Of a DNA stretch of 64,000 bases, positions 1-12,715 are shown one piece after another. The stretch is from Iris pallida. Lineage: Eukaryota; Streptophyta; Magnoliopsida; Asparagales; Iridaceae. The stretch spans positions 13,943,417 to 14,007,416 of the forward strand of contig JANAVB010002199.1 in the NCBI GenBank assembly GCA_029216955.1, read 5' to 3'. The stretch's first letter is position 1; every line of letters starts with the position of its first letter. The position numbers and the translations under genes are program-made. The notes beneath the pieces are model-generated. The model worked only from the letters and a program-made list of their open reading frames with translations. It was not told the origin of the DNA and ran no database searches.

Positions 1-3000
1 TTCGTTGATAACCACAACGTTGACGTTCTTGTCTTATGCGAGCGCAACTCCAGCCTCGCACATGCGTCACGCCGGATTATGACGATCACTCCGCGTGAGC
101 GCTGATATGGTGATTCATACAGCGGGAGTGATTGAACTTGGATGGCGTGACAATCTGATTGCTTCGACTTGTGGTTTGACGCGAAGGTGGACTCGAGATT
201 GAATTTGTGTGCTTGAAGAATTGAACTTGAGGATTGAGTAGGTCCAATCCACGTATCGAGAATGGGTTAGTCTGAAACTCAAACAAAAAGTTACGCCCCG
301 ATGAGAATGATTATTCCACGGGAGCGTTGCATGGTGATTCATGAACCGCCGTGGATAATCGGACTCGCGTGAGATTGGGGCGCAATGTATTATCGAGCTG
401 GATGACCTCGTGATCGAATACATGAATTGGTTAGAACTGGTGATTGATTAGAATTGAATATGGGCAACGTAAGTCTTGATGCGAATTAGGTGATCATGCT
501 CGATGTTTAGAAATCTGAGTGACGCGAGCTTGGGTAGAAATCCCCGTACAAACGAACAAATGGTTTGACCATAGGATTTGGGGCGAGCGTCGCGCAACGA
601 CCTTGCACGATGAGCCACGGACTTGACGTGTAACTATGACCTTGTGAGCTGACCTAGCGGATAGGCGGACGACCCTATGCCGAGTGATTGAACCTGTGCG
701 ATGGCATTTAAAGTATCGTCTGGACGGACGATAGACTTGTGGCAGCGAGACTTAGAGTAGGACGGGGAACAGGGAGTGTGCGTGAACGACAATGAGATTG
801 GCCCCAAACGAAGGGAATAAAAGGGATGGATGATGCGCAAGTAAATGTTGGAATAATTAATTGAATCATTGGTCGGAGGACGTACTCGATGAAGTGCAAT
901 ACTTGGTTTGGATCGGACGGAAATTACTTAGACTTGGTCGACCCCGCTAAAAGAAATCATACTGATTTCGTGGACAATAACGCTTGAGAAGCGAATCGAA
1001 TCGTCTTGAGGACCGAGATAAACGATATGTGATATACACATGAGTTCGGTTTTAAATCGAAGTTAGCAAAACGATCGGCAAATCGAAACTATCACGAGTA
1101 GCTTGTCCGACTTCGCTAGTCGCTAAGCTTGGTTGAAATGTACGTATTCGGGGGACGCCTTGAATCCGTGCACGATCCAAACTCAGCGATATGATGAACT
1201 CGAATGCAGCTGCAAGTGGGTGTTGCGATGCGCATAAATGAAAGTAAGTTTGCCTCAGCCTACGACACTCGTATTTGACGAATTTCAACGCACCTTGTAC
1301 GACCGTTTCAGTCCCATGATATGTCAAAAAGCAACCGAGTCGAAGAAACACTTGAATTGAATAAGTGCCATCAACTCTAAAATGAATGAAAAAGTTATTC
1401 AATAAAATTGACCAAACGTACGCGATGCAAAACTTGGAAGGGTATCGAATATAGTTCGGTGCCATAGAACGATAGAGCCGTTCGATAGGGATTGTCTAAA
1501 AAACACGACGACGCGAGTTAAGAAATTGTAGGATGACCTATACTCAGGAAGTCTCGAGGACGAGACTTGTTTTGAGTGGTGTATTATGTAGTGACCCGCT
1601 CCGCCCTAGCGGAACGTCGATTCCAAATGGTAAGTGCAACGACTCAAATGAGCCATCGACCCGAAGAGTTGCTTCGACCCGATGGAGTATCGATGCGAAT
1701 CGATGCAAGGCTTACATTGGCCAGTCAAGATGAATCCAGACTTAGACTTTCAAAGGCGCGCTCGGAGGATCGCTCGGCCGATGCGAACATCGCTAAGGTG
1801 GGTGGCTCTGATGAACCCGTCTTTGCTTAGCCTAGACACATAACAAAACGGACACATTCACGAGAATCGCTAGGCGATAACATCTTGCATGTTAATAAAT
1901 GACTCAACGCACCTAGCTAAGGGAGTAATCCCAACTTGTATGCTTGCATAGAATATGGAAAGGAATATGGAAAAATACGAGAACTCTCGTACCGCGCTCC
2001 ACGCTCGTGCTAAGGCACAAGCTTGCGTTCAACAATGAAACAATGAATGGTTTTACAACAATGAAACGGAAGACTATCGATATAGTCACCCGAATAGAGT
2101 ATAGCAATATTGAAAGGCTATGGGACCGATGGGTCGCCAAGGCGACTCCCGCACGAGGAGTTGCGTAATGCTTGAATGAATAAATCAACGAATCAATGAA
2201 TGAAACGAATGAATATGTGAATGAATCAATGAACGAAAGAACAAGTGAAAGAAAGAAAGAAAAGAAAGAATGAAGAAAAGATAAGAAAGAAAGGAGATGA
2301 ATGGTTAGCGACAGGTGTGACGGGCACGTGCATCGGGGCTCGCTACCCGCGCTGCACGGACGCCAACCTGGTCGATAACGTAAGATGGCTAAGGGTTAGC
2401 CTATGGCTCAAGGACAGCCGTTAAGTTAAAATGTTAATAAAATACGAAATGGTCGTGGACAAACGGTACGAGCGAGGGGTGGCGTATGCTGTGCCGTAGA
2501 GAAAGGGATTCCGCGGCAGTTGTCAAAGTGGGAAGGACTTGCCGGCCCGGACGGAATCAAAAAGGGGGCTTACGGGCTTAACTGGGGGAGGCTTGGCCCC
2601 AGGAGACGTAAGTGCAGGGTACTTTTCAAGAGACTATCAGGGTGTACCAGCCGCACGCCACGATAGGTGCGAAAATACCGAGGGGAAATGTCCAGGATGG
2701 CTTGTGGTGCCAGCGACCGGTTCATATAGAGTTAAGTGGGCTTTGCTGGTGGCGATCCACGTGCAAGTCCTTGCATTGAAATCAAAGTAGTCTAAGTTAA
2801 CAAAAATGAAGTGCCTTACAAATATGCCTGAATGTATGTAACACATAAAACGATCCAGAATACTTGTACGACTGAGTTAAAGAATGCGTCTATGTTATGT
2901 TATTACACATGAACTGTTGTCTAACTTGGTTTGCTCTGAACAGGGAAGGCCGGACGGTAAGTATGGGTAAGTTGTGCATGTATTTCCATGCGACACTTGA

Positions 3001-3622
3001 AATCGGTTACACGGGATAGGTTATATCATATGCCATGTAAATGACCCTAAGGCAAGATTAGAAAGACAATGAATGATAGAGATGCACACAAGTAAATGGA
3101 ACGTGTTCGGTAATGATAGTGATTATGGGCGAGCTAGCCTCCCCACCAGTGCATAACAATGTACTGATAACCCCACAGTCTACTTGCAGGATGCAGGAGA
3201 CGCCGGCGGGTGCAGAGCTTCAATCGAACGTGCTAAGGCGCGGAGCTATCTCTGGGCCTTGGAGCGTTGCAAGGAGCTGGAGCACCATATACGGGACATA
3301 ATGTATCGGAACATCGCCATGAATCATTCCATCTTGTAAGCCACTTGGCACGCCTTTTATGTTTCAGAGAGAGAGAGAGCTTGAGCGACTTGTAATATCG
3401 GCCTAGCGCCGCTTGTAAACTTGTTGAATATCAATAAAGAATTTGGTTTTGCTTAATTGTGTTCAATTATATTTCGCTGCAAATGGGGACACTCTGTGCG
3501 ACTCTGTGGCCTAGAACTCAAATCGGCCGTTTCTGGACTTGGCCTTGCACGGGCGCAACCTAGGCCCGTGCGGCATCACGCCTTAGCGAGGACGATCGCT
3601 CCTACGGGAGCGGGGCGTGACA
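1..3622 (+). mobile_element. LTR-type non-coding sequence, 3' end of an LTR retrotransposon
   Basis: No convincing protein is encoded here on either strand. The right end reads GGGGCGTGACA at 3612-3622, a typical LTR terminus, and directly abuts a gag gene that it truncates at 3623. A transcript-end-like stretch with AATAAA at 3433-3438 lies about 185 bp before the terminus, so the LTR reads on the + strand. A purine-rich run at about 2240-2300 followed by TGTGACGGGC at 2316 is a possible polypurine tract and LTR start, which would give an LTR of about 1.3 kb, but no second copy is present to prove it. The sequence to the left is probably internal or UTR sequence of the same element. Family not assigned. 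Confidence 0.45.
3433..3438 (+). terminator. poly(A) signal AATAAA in the LTR-like sequence
   Basis: AATAAA lies in an A/T-rich context after a GA microsatellite, about 185 bp before the presumed LTR end. This is the usual place for the R-region polyadenylation signal. Confidence 0.4.
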
Positions 3623-4430
3623 CGACGTCTCTGTCCCGCTTGAGCTTTGGGTCCATCTCCTTCTCCACTCTCTGAGCAACTTTGAGGATGCTCACATAGG
3701 TAGTGGCCTGGCTGATTGCCACTGCATGCCGCAACTCTCTGGTGAGGTCCTTCTTGAACTTCCAATCCCTCTCCTCTGGTGTGCTAACTAGGTTCTCCAC
3801 GAACCTGCTGAGTAGGGTGAACTCCGATGTGTACTGAGTCACAGTCAAGCTCCCCTGCTGCAATGCCTCGAACTGCATCCGAAGCTCGTCTCGCTCCACA
3901 TCCGGAAAGAACTTCTCCTGGAACAGTAGTTTGAATTTTTTCCAGAGAACTTGGGTTTCGGCCAACTGAGGCTCCTCTCTATACCAAGCTTTAGCAATAT
4001 CGAAAAGTTGCATGCTCGCAACCTCGACCTTCAGATCATCTGGAATCCTCGTCATCTTCAGTGTCCGCTCGGCGTTTTCTAGCCACTCATCTGCATAGAC
4101 TATCCCCTCGTGGCCCCAAAAATCTATCGGGCAGAAGTTCTGATAATCTCTGAAGGTCCCTGGCCTCAGCGCTGCTGGTGCTGGTGGTGCCGACGGGGCT
4201 GGCGGAGCTGGTGGAGCTGGCTCCCTGACTCGGAGCACGTCCATGATCGTCGTACGAAACTGCGTGGCTTGGTGGTTCTGTGCCTCCATGAACTGCTGGA
4301 ACATGGCCATCATATGGGTACCGTCGAATGTCATCATCGGGAGAAGTGGCGGAGGCGGAGGCGGTAGAAGCTGCTCCTGCGCATCGGGTGCAGACTGCTC
4401 GCTAGTCCCAGCATTCTTCGTGGCAACCAT
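3623..4430 (-). pseudogene. retrotransposon gag, first copy, C-terminus cut off
   Basis: This encodes a Ty3/gypsy-type capsid protein (Retrotrans_gag family). The start is taken as the ATG at 4430 (MVATKN...), because the same start exists in the second copy at 9243. A proline-rich N-terminus is followed by an alpha-helical capsid core with the motifs YADEWLENAERTLK and QFEALQQGSLTVTQYTSEF. Homology to the second copy stops after RDRDV at 3623, where the LTR end of another element begins, so both zinc knuckles are missing. The reading frame runs on into foreign sequence for about 15 residues. It lies immediately inside the LTR at 4650-7845, as gag should relative to a 5' LTR on the - strand. 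Confidence 0.85.
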
Positions 4431-4649
4431 CCTGTAATAGAAAATAAACTGTTGATTGCTATGTCCTAGAAAATCATAAACCAACCTAGAAAATCATAAG
4501 TAAATCAAATTTAGATAACAATAACCATAACCATTTTTCCCACGGATCCTATGCTTTGATGAGTTTTTCTTAGCTTCGCAGGTCCCCCAATAGCACTTTA
4601 TAACCTAAGTGCCATTAGGATAGACCTGCAAGGGCTACCACTAAAAACA

Positions 4650-7600
4650 TGTCACGATCCGCTCCCGAATAATCGGACACGAGTCGGACACGCCAGCCTT
4701 CGTCGATGGATACGACGAAGTAAGCTGTACAATACTTAGGAAAACTCCAAGTCACAATGAAATGTAAACATCCATAGCTTCTATATATCGTTCCCAGAAA
4801 GATCACCATAATCCATCAATCAATTTATATAATGTTATCCGGAGACAGATTAGGTAAAATACAATAATGAAATCAAAATACAAAGTACCATATCCAGAAA
4901 ACCAAATGAAATAAATCCTGCAATATCCATGACGTCCCAATGCTCAAGGCCTCAAGCTCACCTACAACGTATCCTGTCAGGAAAAGAGTAAAGCACAATC
5001 CCGACAAGAAATAATATACAATGTAATCTGAAATACAGAATACAAGGTGAAACCAGAATACGAGAACTGAAAATGAAACTATGATACCAGAAGTGAAATG
5101 CAAAACTGAAGACAATGGACACGGCAATCAATATGCAAAGACAATGAATACGACAATCAATGAACAAGACAATGAACACGACAATCAATGCAAGTGTGAC
5201 CTTTTGAAATATTAAACTAATGTGTGACCGGCTAAGGACCACAATCCATAATCAATCCACAATCAATCAATTCTACAAGGTTAGGCTTAATCGTACGTGA
5301 GGTGTACAATTAGGCTATTCACAATACCTAGGTTGGGTGTGGTCACACACTAGTTAATATTTCCTACAATCCCGCAATGACAATGACTCACAATGCAATG
5401 ACGAACAAGGACGATGCAATCGTGTGTATCACGTGTCCAATATGAGAACATGACACATGAATGTAAGACAGAAACAAAGTAAAAGTTCGAGTCGGTGTAC
5501 TTGCCTTGCTTTGATTGCACGGGAGTAGTACTGCATGAATGAATGTCACCTGGTATTTGGTACAAGTTTGTTAGGGTTTAAACTATGTCAATTAGCTCAA
5601 TATGACAACTATCCATCTACTAGCTAATCAATATTTTAGAAAAATATATATGTTTTATAACTTAGTCACCATAATATTAGTGAAAAATACTTTTTATTGT
5701 TTTAGAAAATATTAGAACATTTTGCTAACAAAATAATAATAATAACTCTATAAACTTTTAGAAACATTTTTGATTTACTAGAATTATTTAGCAAAATCAT
5801 TTATGTTTTAGAAGATACTTACTAGCTAACTATTTACTATCCAAAACTAACTATTTAGCAATAACACATATTCTAGCTAGGAAGAAAATTATTTAGTAAA
5901 ATTACATTTAGATAAATTATTATTTTTAGAAATATAAACATTTTTGATACACTAGAATATTGCTACCAAAATATTATAAATGTTAACATTATTATAAAAT
6001 AATAAGAATAGTAATAATAATAACCAAGATAATAATAATAATCCCAAACCTGCAAGCCCACTACTCATCCCACAAATCTTGACCCATTTGTCCAAACATT
6101 GTTAACACTGTTATTGCTATTTATTTCTCCTTCCAAGAAAATCCTACACTACTAGCCCAGCCCGACTACAATCCCTCCAGAAACCCAAACATCCTCATAG
6201 CTGGCCAAACCGGCCCGGCCCACACTTCAACCAACCCTTAATAACCCATCTCTTCTCTTGCTCCTCCCATCTCAATTCTCAGCCGACCACAAACCAGAGA
6301 AAACTCTACATTCTTTCTCCTTCTCCAGCCTATTGGAAAACCCTAACACCAAGCTACTCTCTTCCATGGCCGCACCTCAAAACCCGAGATGCCCTAACTC
6401 CCTTCTTCCTCTTTAACCGAGAAGCCCTAACCCTAATGTTTCTTCTTCCCCAATCCTTAGATCAAAACCCTAGCACCATCTCATCTTCTTCCAAAGCCGT
6501 ACGAAACCCTAGAACTCCAAAACCTTAACCCTAACTCCATTCTCTTTGCCTCTAGCTCCCATTCCCTTTCTTCTTCTTCTCGCACTTCGAAGGAAACCTC
6601 CTTCGCCATGTCTCCGTCCCAAATCGAATCCTAGATAGAACCCCAACTCCTATTCCAGCCACATATGTCTACTCTCTAGATCCAAAACCCTAATCTATAC
6701 TCTAGCCTCCACAAAAACCACAACCCTAGAAAACAAGAAAGAAGGGGGTCGAGTAGATCGGGGCGGAAGCTTACCGGGATGCGGTGGGGATGTCGATCCA
6801 CGAAAGGCGGTGCAGATCTGGCGGCTGCTGCGAGCTCTTGTCGGCGACCGTGCGTCTCGAGGTGGCTACTCGGTGGTGATGCCGATGGAGCTTCGGAGGT
6901 GGTGGTGGCATGATCCTCGTCGGGACGAGGGGACTCCGACGATCAATGGCGCTCTGGTGTTGTGATGGGGACGAGCTGGCTCCGCAAAGATCGACGAAGC
7001 TCCGAGTGGTTGAGCTCCGGTCGACCACGCTTTAGATCTGCTGGCGGCTGACGTCTCCGGTCGGCAACGAGATCGTCGTCGTCGATCCCAGCGAGACTCC
7101 TGGTTCCGGCGAGGAGCTTCCGGATCTGGTGACAGGGCTGTCAGTCGAGAACTCCGACGAGAACTACGGTGGCGGGCAGTGGTGCACGGCCAAGGTCGGC
7201 CAGGACAGTGATGGATGAGAGAGAAAATATATAGAGAGAGTGATGTGAGAGAGAGTACTGTGCTGTGTCAGAAATTTTGGGAATTGTGCCATTTTTTGTA
7301 ATAAAATATTCTGTGTGGCATAGCTGTAAATAGAAGTAGATCTGGGGGTGTTTCCTAAATTAGGACATTGGCAATGTGGTAAATAGATACAGATCTGGGG
7401 GCTGAAAAATATCATTAGTATCAGAATATCTAACTGAATAACCAATTCAGTTATAACTACCAACTAAGTACAAAGTTTGTTACTAATTAACAGGTTTAGT
7501 TATCTTCAGTCAACTGATTAATATAAACCTAACAAATAATATTATAATAAACCATTAGCAAATTTATTCAAATGAATAACCACAGAATACTAAAAAATCA

Positions 7601-7845
7601 GATTTTTAACAAATAGATTTAACAAACCAGACCATTTTTTTTAATCCTATGTCCAAATGTAATGTTTCTGAAAATGGAAATCAATAACCATTAGAACTTT
7701 TTAGAAATAAAGTTTTAGAAAAGCAAGAGAACAAAATAAATATTTTTATTAAAGCTAAATCTGTATTTAGAAAACAAAATTATATCCTTGAATAGAAAAT
7801 CAAGAAAATTTCAAAATTCACCAAATACTGAATTAGGGAGTTACA
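4650..7845 (-). repeat. LTR (shared middle LTR), 3196 bp
   Basis: On the + strand it starts TGTCACGATCCG and ends GGGAGTTACA. The copy at 9463-12665 has the same ends and aligns along its whole length with scattered substitutions and small indels. It contains an AT-rich part (about 5580-6050), a gene-leader-like GC-rich part (6250-7200) with CCCTAA-type tracts, and a short open frame on the - strand. Confidence 0.9.
6771..7028 (-). other. 85-codon open frame inside the LTR, conserved in both LTR copies
   Basis: It starts MVDRSSTTRSFVDLCGASSS and is Pro/His/Arg-rich, with no recognised domain. The same frame is present at 11587-11844 in the other LTR with a few substitutions. On the - strand, GTAAGC follows directly after the last sense codons and resembles a splice donor, so this may be a leader exon of the LTR transcript rather than a real protein. 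A product is not supported. Confidence 0.3.
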
Positions 7846-7860
7846 AATCTACCCCCCTTA
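7846..7860 (-). other. polypurine tract of the gag-only element
   Basis: On the - strand this reads TAAGGGGGGTAGATT and is directly followed by the LTR start TGTAACTCCC at 7845. This is the expected plus-strand priming site and sets the element's orientation. Confidence 0.75.
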
Positions 7861-8125
7861 CAAAAATTTCATCCTCGAAATTTCAAGAGTTTTGTAGAGA
7901 AGTACAAAATCAAGTAAAAATGTTATTAAGAAGCAATAAGAGGCTAAATGATTTATTTATGTAGTAAAAGGACAAGGACCAACAAGTGGTGACTAGACAA
8001 ATGCAAAAGACCATAAATGCAAAGAGACTTTAGAGACAAGTCTCGAACTAGGCACTACAAAGAAATCTAGCTACTACAAGCAAGGTAAAGAAAGATAATA
8101 GTCCGTCCGGCTGTGCTCCCTGCGG

Positions 8126-9154
8126 CTACTGATCCTCGAAGAGTGGATCCTCCTGCTGCAGCTCTGGTGATGGTCCCTGGCGAGTGAAGGCTGTAGGGCA
8201 ATCTCTTACTTGGTGGGTGGCAGATCCACAAACCAAGCATTGCCCTAAACTCTTGCGGCATTCCTCGACACGATGTCCCGGCCTCTTGCAGTACACGCAA
8301 GAAAAGTATGTTGGGCTCTGGATCTGTCTCTGCTGCCTCGGCGATGTCGGAGCTCGAACATGATGATGATGCTGAGGTGCTGGCCGCTGAGGTGGCCTCG
8401 GCTGAGTGTCGGTCCGCTTCGGTGGACCCTGGGAGCTGCTGGCACCGACGTCTCTGTCCCGCTTGAGCTTTGGGTCCATCTCCTTCTCCACTCCCTGAGC
8501 AACTTTGAGGATGCTCGCATAAGTAGTGGCCTGGCTGATTGCCACTGCATGTCGCAACTCTCTGGTGAGGCCCTTCTTGAACTTCCAAGCCCTCTCCTCT
8601 GGTGTGCTAACTAGGTTCTCCGCGAACCTGCTGAGTCGGGTGAACTCCGATGTGTACTGAGCCACAGTCATGCTCCCCTGCTGCAATGCCTCGAACTGCA
8701 TCCGAAGCTCGTCTCGCTCCACATCCGGAAAGAACTCTTGGAACAGCAGTTTGAATTCTTTCCAGAGAACTTGGGGTTCGGCCAACTGAGGCTCCTCTCT
8801 ATACCATGCTCTAACAGTGTCGAAAAGTCGCATGCTCGCAAACTCGACCTTCAGATCATCTGGAATTTTCGCCATCTTCAGTGTCCGCTCGGCGTTTTCT
8901 AGCCACTCATCTGCATAGACTATCCCCTCGTGGTCCCAAAAATTCATCGGGCAGAGGTTCTGATAATCTTTGGCGGTCCCTGGCCTCGGCGCTGGTGGTG
9001 CTGGTGGTGCCGGTGGGGCTGGCGGAGTTGGTGGAGCTGGCTCCCTGACTCGGAGCACGTCCATGATCGTCGTCCGAAACTGCGTGGCTTGGTGGTTCTG
9101 TGCCTCCATGAACTGCTGGAACATGGCCATCATCTGGGTACCGTCGAATGTCAT
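8126..9154 (-). CDS. retrotransposon gag polyprotein, second copy with two zinc knuckles
   Basis: A 342-residue Ty3/gypsy-type Gag. A Pro/Ala-rich segment (about residues 35-57) precedes the capsid core (about 60-225; YADEWLENAERTLK, TSEFTRLSRF), a basic linker and two CCHC zinc knuckles near residues 282-315 (CVYCKRPGHRVEEC and CLVCGSATHQVRDC). The other copy starts at an ATG equivalent to 9243 here; in this copy an indel around 9160 puts that upstream start out of frame, so only the internal ATG at 9154 opens the long frame. No pol follows the stop; about 280 bp of non-coding sequence leads to the polypurine tract. Confidence 0.85.
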   Translation of the reverse strand: MTFDGTQMMAMFQQFMEAQNHQATQFRTTIMDVLRVREPAPPTPPAPPAPPAPPAPRPGTAKDYQNLCPMNFWDHEGIVYADEWLENAERTLKMAKIPDDLKVEFASMRLFDTVRAWYREEPQLAEPQVLWKEFKLLFQEFFPDVERDELRMQFEALQQGSMTVAQYTSEFTRLSRFAENLVSTPEERAWKFKKGLTRELRHAVAISQATTYASILKVAQGVEKEMDPKLKRDRDVGASSSQGPPKRTDTQPRPPQRPAPQHHHHVRAPTSPRQQRQIQSPTYFSCVYCKRPGHRVEECRKSLGQCLVCGSATHQVRDCPTAFTRQGPSPELQQEDPLFEDQ

Positions 9155-9462
9155 CGCCAGGGAAGAGGCGGAGGCGGTAGAAGCTGCTCCTGCGCATCGG
9201 GTGCAGACTGCTCGCTAGTCCCAGCGTTCTTCGTGACGACCATCCTGTAATAGAAAATAAATTGTTGATTGCTATGTCCTAGAAAATCATAAACCAACCT
9301 AGAAAATCATAAGTAAATCAAACTTAGATATCAATAACCATAACCATTTTTCCCACGGATCCTATGCTGTGACGAGTTTTCCTTAGCTTCGCAGGTCCCC
9401 CAATAGCACTTTATAACCTAAGTGCCATTAGGATAGACCTGCACGGGCCACCACTAAAAACA

Positions 9463-12400
9463 TGTCACGATCCGCTCCCGAATAATCGGACACGAGTCGG
9501 ACACGCCCAGCCTTCGTCGATGGACACGACGAAGTAAGCTGTACAATACTAAGAAAAACTCCAAGTCACAATGAAATGTAAATATCCACAGCTTCTATAT
9601 ATCGTTCCCAGAAAGATCACCATAATCTATCAATCAATTTATACAATATTATCCGGAGACAGATCCGGTAAAATATAATAATGAAATCAAAATACAAAGT
9701 ACAATATCCAAAAAATAAATAAAATAAATCTTGCAATATCCATGGCGTCCCAATGCTCAAGGCCTCAAGCTCACCTGCAACGTATCCTGTCAGGAAAAGA
9801 GCAAAGCACAACCCCGACAAGAAACGATATACATTGTAATCTGAAATATAGAATACAAGGTGAAACCAGAATACGAGAACTGAAAATGAAACTATGGTAC
9901 CAGAAGTGAAATACAAAACTGAAGACAATGGACACGGCAATCAATATGCAAAGATAATGAACACGACAATCAATGAACAAGACAATGAACACGATAATCA
10001 ATGCAAGTGTGACCTTTTGAAATGTTAAACTAATGTGTGACAGGCTAAGGACCACAATCCACAATCAATCCACAATCAATCAATTCTACAAGGTTAGGCT
10101 TAATCGTACGTGAGGTGTACGATTAGGCTATTCACAATACCTAGGTTGGGTGTGGTCACATACTAGTCAATATTTTCTCCAATCCCGCAATGACAATGAC
10201 TCACAATGCAATGACGAATAAGGACGATGCAATCGTGTATATCACGTGTCCGATATGAGAACATGGCACATGAATGTAGGACAGAAACAAAGTAAAAGCT
10301 CGAGTCGGTGTACTTGCCTTGCTTTGGTTGCACGGGAGTAGTACTGCATGAATGAATGTCACCTGGTATTTGGTACAAGTTTGTTAGGGTTTAAGTTATG
10401 TCAATTAGCTCAATATGACAACTAATCCATATACTAGCTAATCAATATTTTAGAAAAATATATATGTTTTATAACTTAGTCACCATGATACTAGTGAAAA
10501 ATACTTTTTACTGTTTTAGAAAATATTAGAACATTTTGCTAACAAAATAATAATAATAACTCTATAAACTTTTAGAAACATTTTTGATTTACTAGAATTA
10601 TTTAGCAAAATCATTTATGTTTTAGAAGATACTTACTAGCTAACTATTTACTATCCAAAATTAACTATTTAGCAATAACACATATTCTAGCTAGCAAGAA
10701 AATTATTTAGTAAAATAACATTTAGATAAATTATTATTTTTAGAAATATAAACATTTTTGATACACTAGAATATTGCTACCAAAATATTATAAATGTTAA
10801 CATTATTATAAAATAATAAGAATAGTAATAATAATAATAACCAAGATAATAATAATAATCCCAAACCTGCAAGCCCACTACTCAGCCCATAAATCTTGAC
10901 CCATCTGTCCAAACATTGTTAACACTGTTATTGCTATTTATTTCTCCTTCCAAGAAAATCCTACAATACTAGCCCAGCCCGACTACAATCCCTCCAGAAA
11001 CCCAAACATCCTCATAGCTGGCCAAACCGGCCCGGCCCACACTTCAACCAACCCTTAATAACCCATCTCTTCTCTCTCTCCTCTCATCTCAATTCTCAGC
11101 CGACCACAAACCAGAGAAAACTCTACATTCTTTCTCCTTCTCTAGCCTGTTGGAAACTCTAACACCAAGCTACTCTCTTCCATGGCCGCACCTCAAAACC
11201 CTAGATGCCCTAACTCCCTTCTTCCTCTTTAACCGAGAAGCCCTAACCCTAATGTTTCTTCTTCCCCAATCCTTAGATCAAAACCCTAGCACCATCTCAT
11301 CTTCTTCCCAAGCCGTTCGAAATCCTAGAACTCCAGAACCTTAACCCTAACTCCATTCTCTTTGCCTCCAGCTCCCATTCCCTTTCTTCTTCTTCTCGCA
11401 CTTCGAAGGAAACCTCCTTTGCCATGTCTCCGTCCCAAATCGAACCCTAGATAGAACCCCAACTCCTATTCCAGCCACATATGTCTACTCTCCAGATCCA
11501 AAACCCTAATCTATACTCTAGCCTCCATTAAAACCACAACCCTAGAAAACAAGAGAGAAGGGGGTCGAGTAGATCGGGGCGGAAGCTTACCGGGGCGCGG
11601 TGGGGATGTCGATCCACGAAAGGCGGTGCAGATCTGGCGGCTGCTGCGAGCTCTTGTCGGCGATCGTGCGTCTCGAGGTGGCTGCTCGGTGGTGATGCCG
11701 ATGGAGCCTCGGAGGTGGTGGTGGAACGATTCTCGTCGGGACGAGGGGACTCCGGCGATCAATGGTGCTCTGGTGCTGTGATGGGGACGAGCTGGCTCCG
11801 CAAAGATCAACGAAGCTCTGAGTGGTCGAGCTCCGATCGACCAAGCTTTAGATCTACTGGCGGCTGACGTCTCCGGTCGACAACGAGATCGTCGTCGTCG
11901 ATTCCAGCGAGACTCCTGGCTCCGGCGAGGAGCTTCCGGATCTGGTGACAGGGCTGTCAGTCGAGAACTCCGGCGAGAACCACGGTGGCGGGCGGTGGTG
12001 CACGACCAAGGTTGGCCAGGACAGTGATGGATGAGAGAGAAAATATATAGAGAGAGTGATGTGAGGGAGAGTACTGTGCTGTGTCAGAAATTTTGGGAAC
12101 TGTGCCAGTTTTTATAATAAAATATTCTGTGTGGCATAGTTGTAAATAGAAGTAGATCTGGGGGTGTTTCCTAAATTAGGACAGTAGCAATGTGGTAAAT
12201 AGCTACAGATCCGGGGGCTGAAAGATATCATTAGTAACAGAATATCTAACTGAATAACCAATTCAGTTATAACTACCAACTAAGTACAAAGTTTGTTACT
12301 AATTAACAGGTTTAGTTATCTTCAGTCAACTGATTAATATAAACCTATCAAATAATAGTATAGTAAACCATTAGCAAATTTATTCAAATGAATAACCACA

Positions 12401-12665
12401 GAATACTAAAAAAAATCCGATTTTTAACAAATAGATTTAACAAACCAGACCATTTTTTTTAATCCTATGTCCAAATGTAATGTTTCTGAAAATGGAAATC
12501 AATAACCATTAGAACTTTTTAGAAATAAAGTTTTAGAAAGAAGGAAGAGAACAAAATAAATATTTTTATTAAAGCTAAATCTGTATTTAGAAAACGAAAT
12601 TATATTCTTGAATAGAAAATCAAGAAAATTTCAAAATTCACCAAATACTGAATTAGGGAGTTACA
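9463..12665 (-). repeat. LTR (5' LTR of the gag-only element), 3203 bp
   Basis: It has the same terminal sequences as the LTR at 4650-7845 and aligns throughout. In - orientation the LTR runs from 12665 to 9463, and the leader to gag starts just below 9463. I could not match the sequence below 9463 to a specific tRNA primer. Confidence 0.9.
11587..11844 (-). other. 85-codon open frame inside the second LTR
   Basis: This is the counterpart of the frame at 6771-7028, with the same start, length and Pro/His/Arg-rich composition and a few replacements. It is retained because both LTR copies derive from one template. No domain is recognised. Confidence 0.3.
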
Positions 12666-12715
12666 CCTGTTAAGCATACCACTTCGACAGATAATGCTTT
12701 ATTAAATCCAAGCTC

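Larger units (their letters stand above)
4650..12665 (-). mobile_element. gag-only LTR retrotransposon (LARD / TR-GAG type)
   Basis: Two long direct LTRs (9463-12665 as 5' LTR and 4650-7845 as 3' LTR in - orientation) flank a 1617-bp internal region that holds gag but no protease, reverse transcriptase, RNase H or integrase. A polypurine tract sits against the 3' LTR at 7846-7860. The element must therefore use enzymes supplied by another element. A second internal region, with a partial gag at 3623-4430, follows the 4650-7845 LTR, so that LTR is shared by two units in tandem. The outer right border at 12665/12666 is clean, but no target duplication can be checked because the left partner is lost. 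Confidence 0.85.

Noticed and set aside
4873..5242. Hydrophobic frames on the - strand inside the LTR as membrane proteins
   Set aside because: Phe/Ile/Leu-rich peptides result from A/T-rich LTR sequence read on the - strand. Both LTR copies carry them, but with frame differences and no conserved start.
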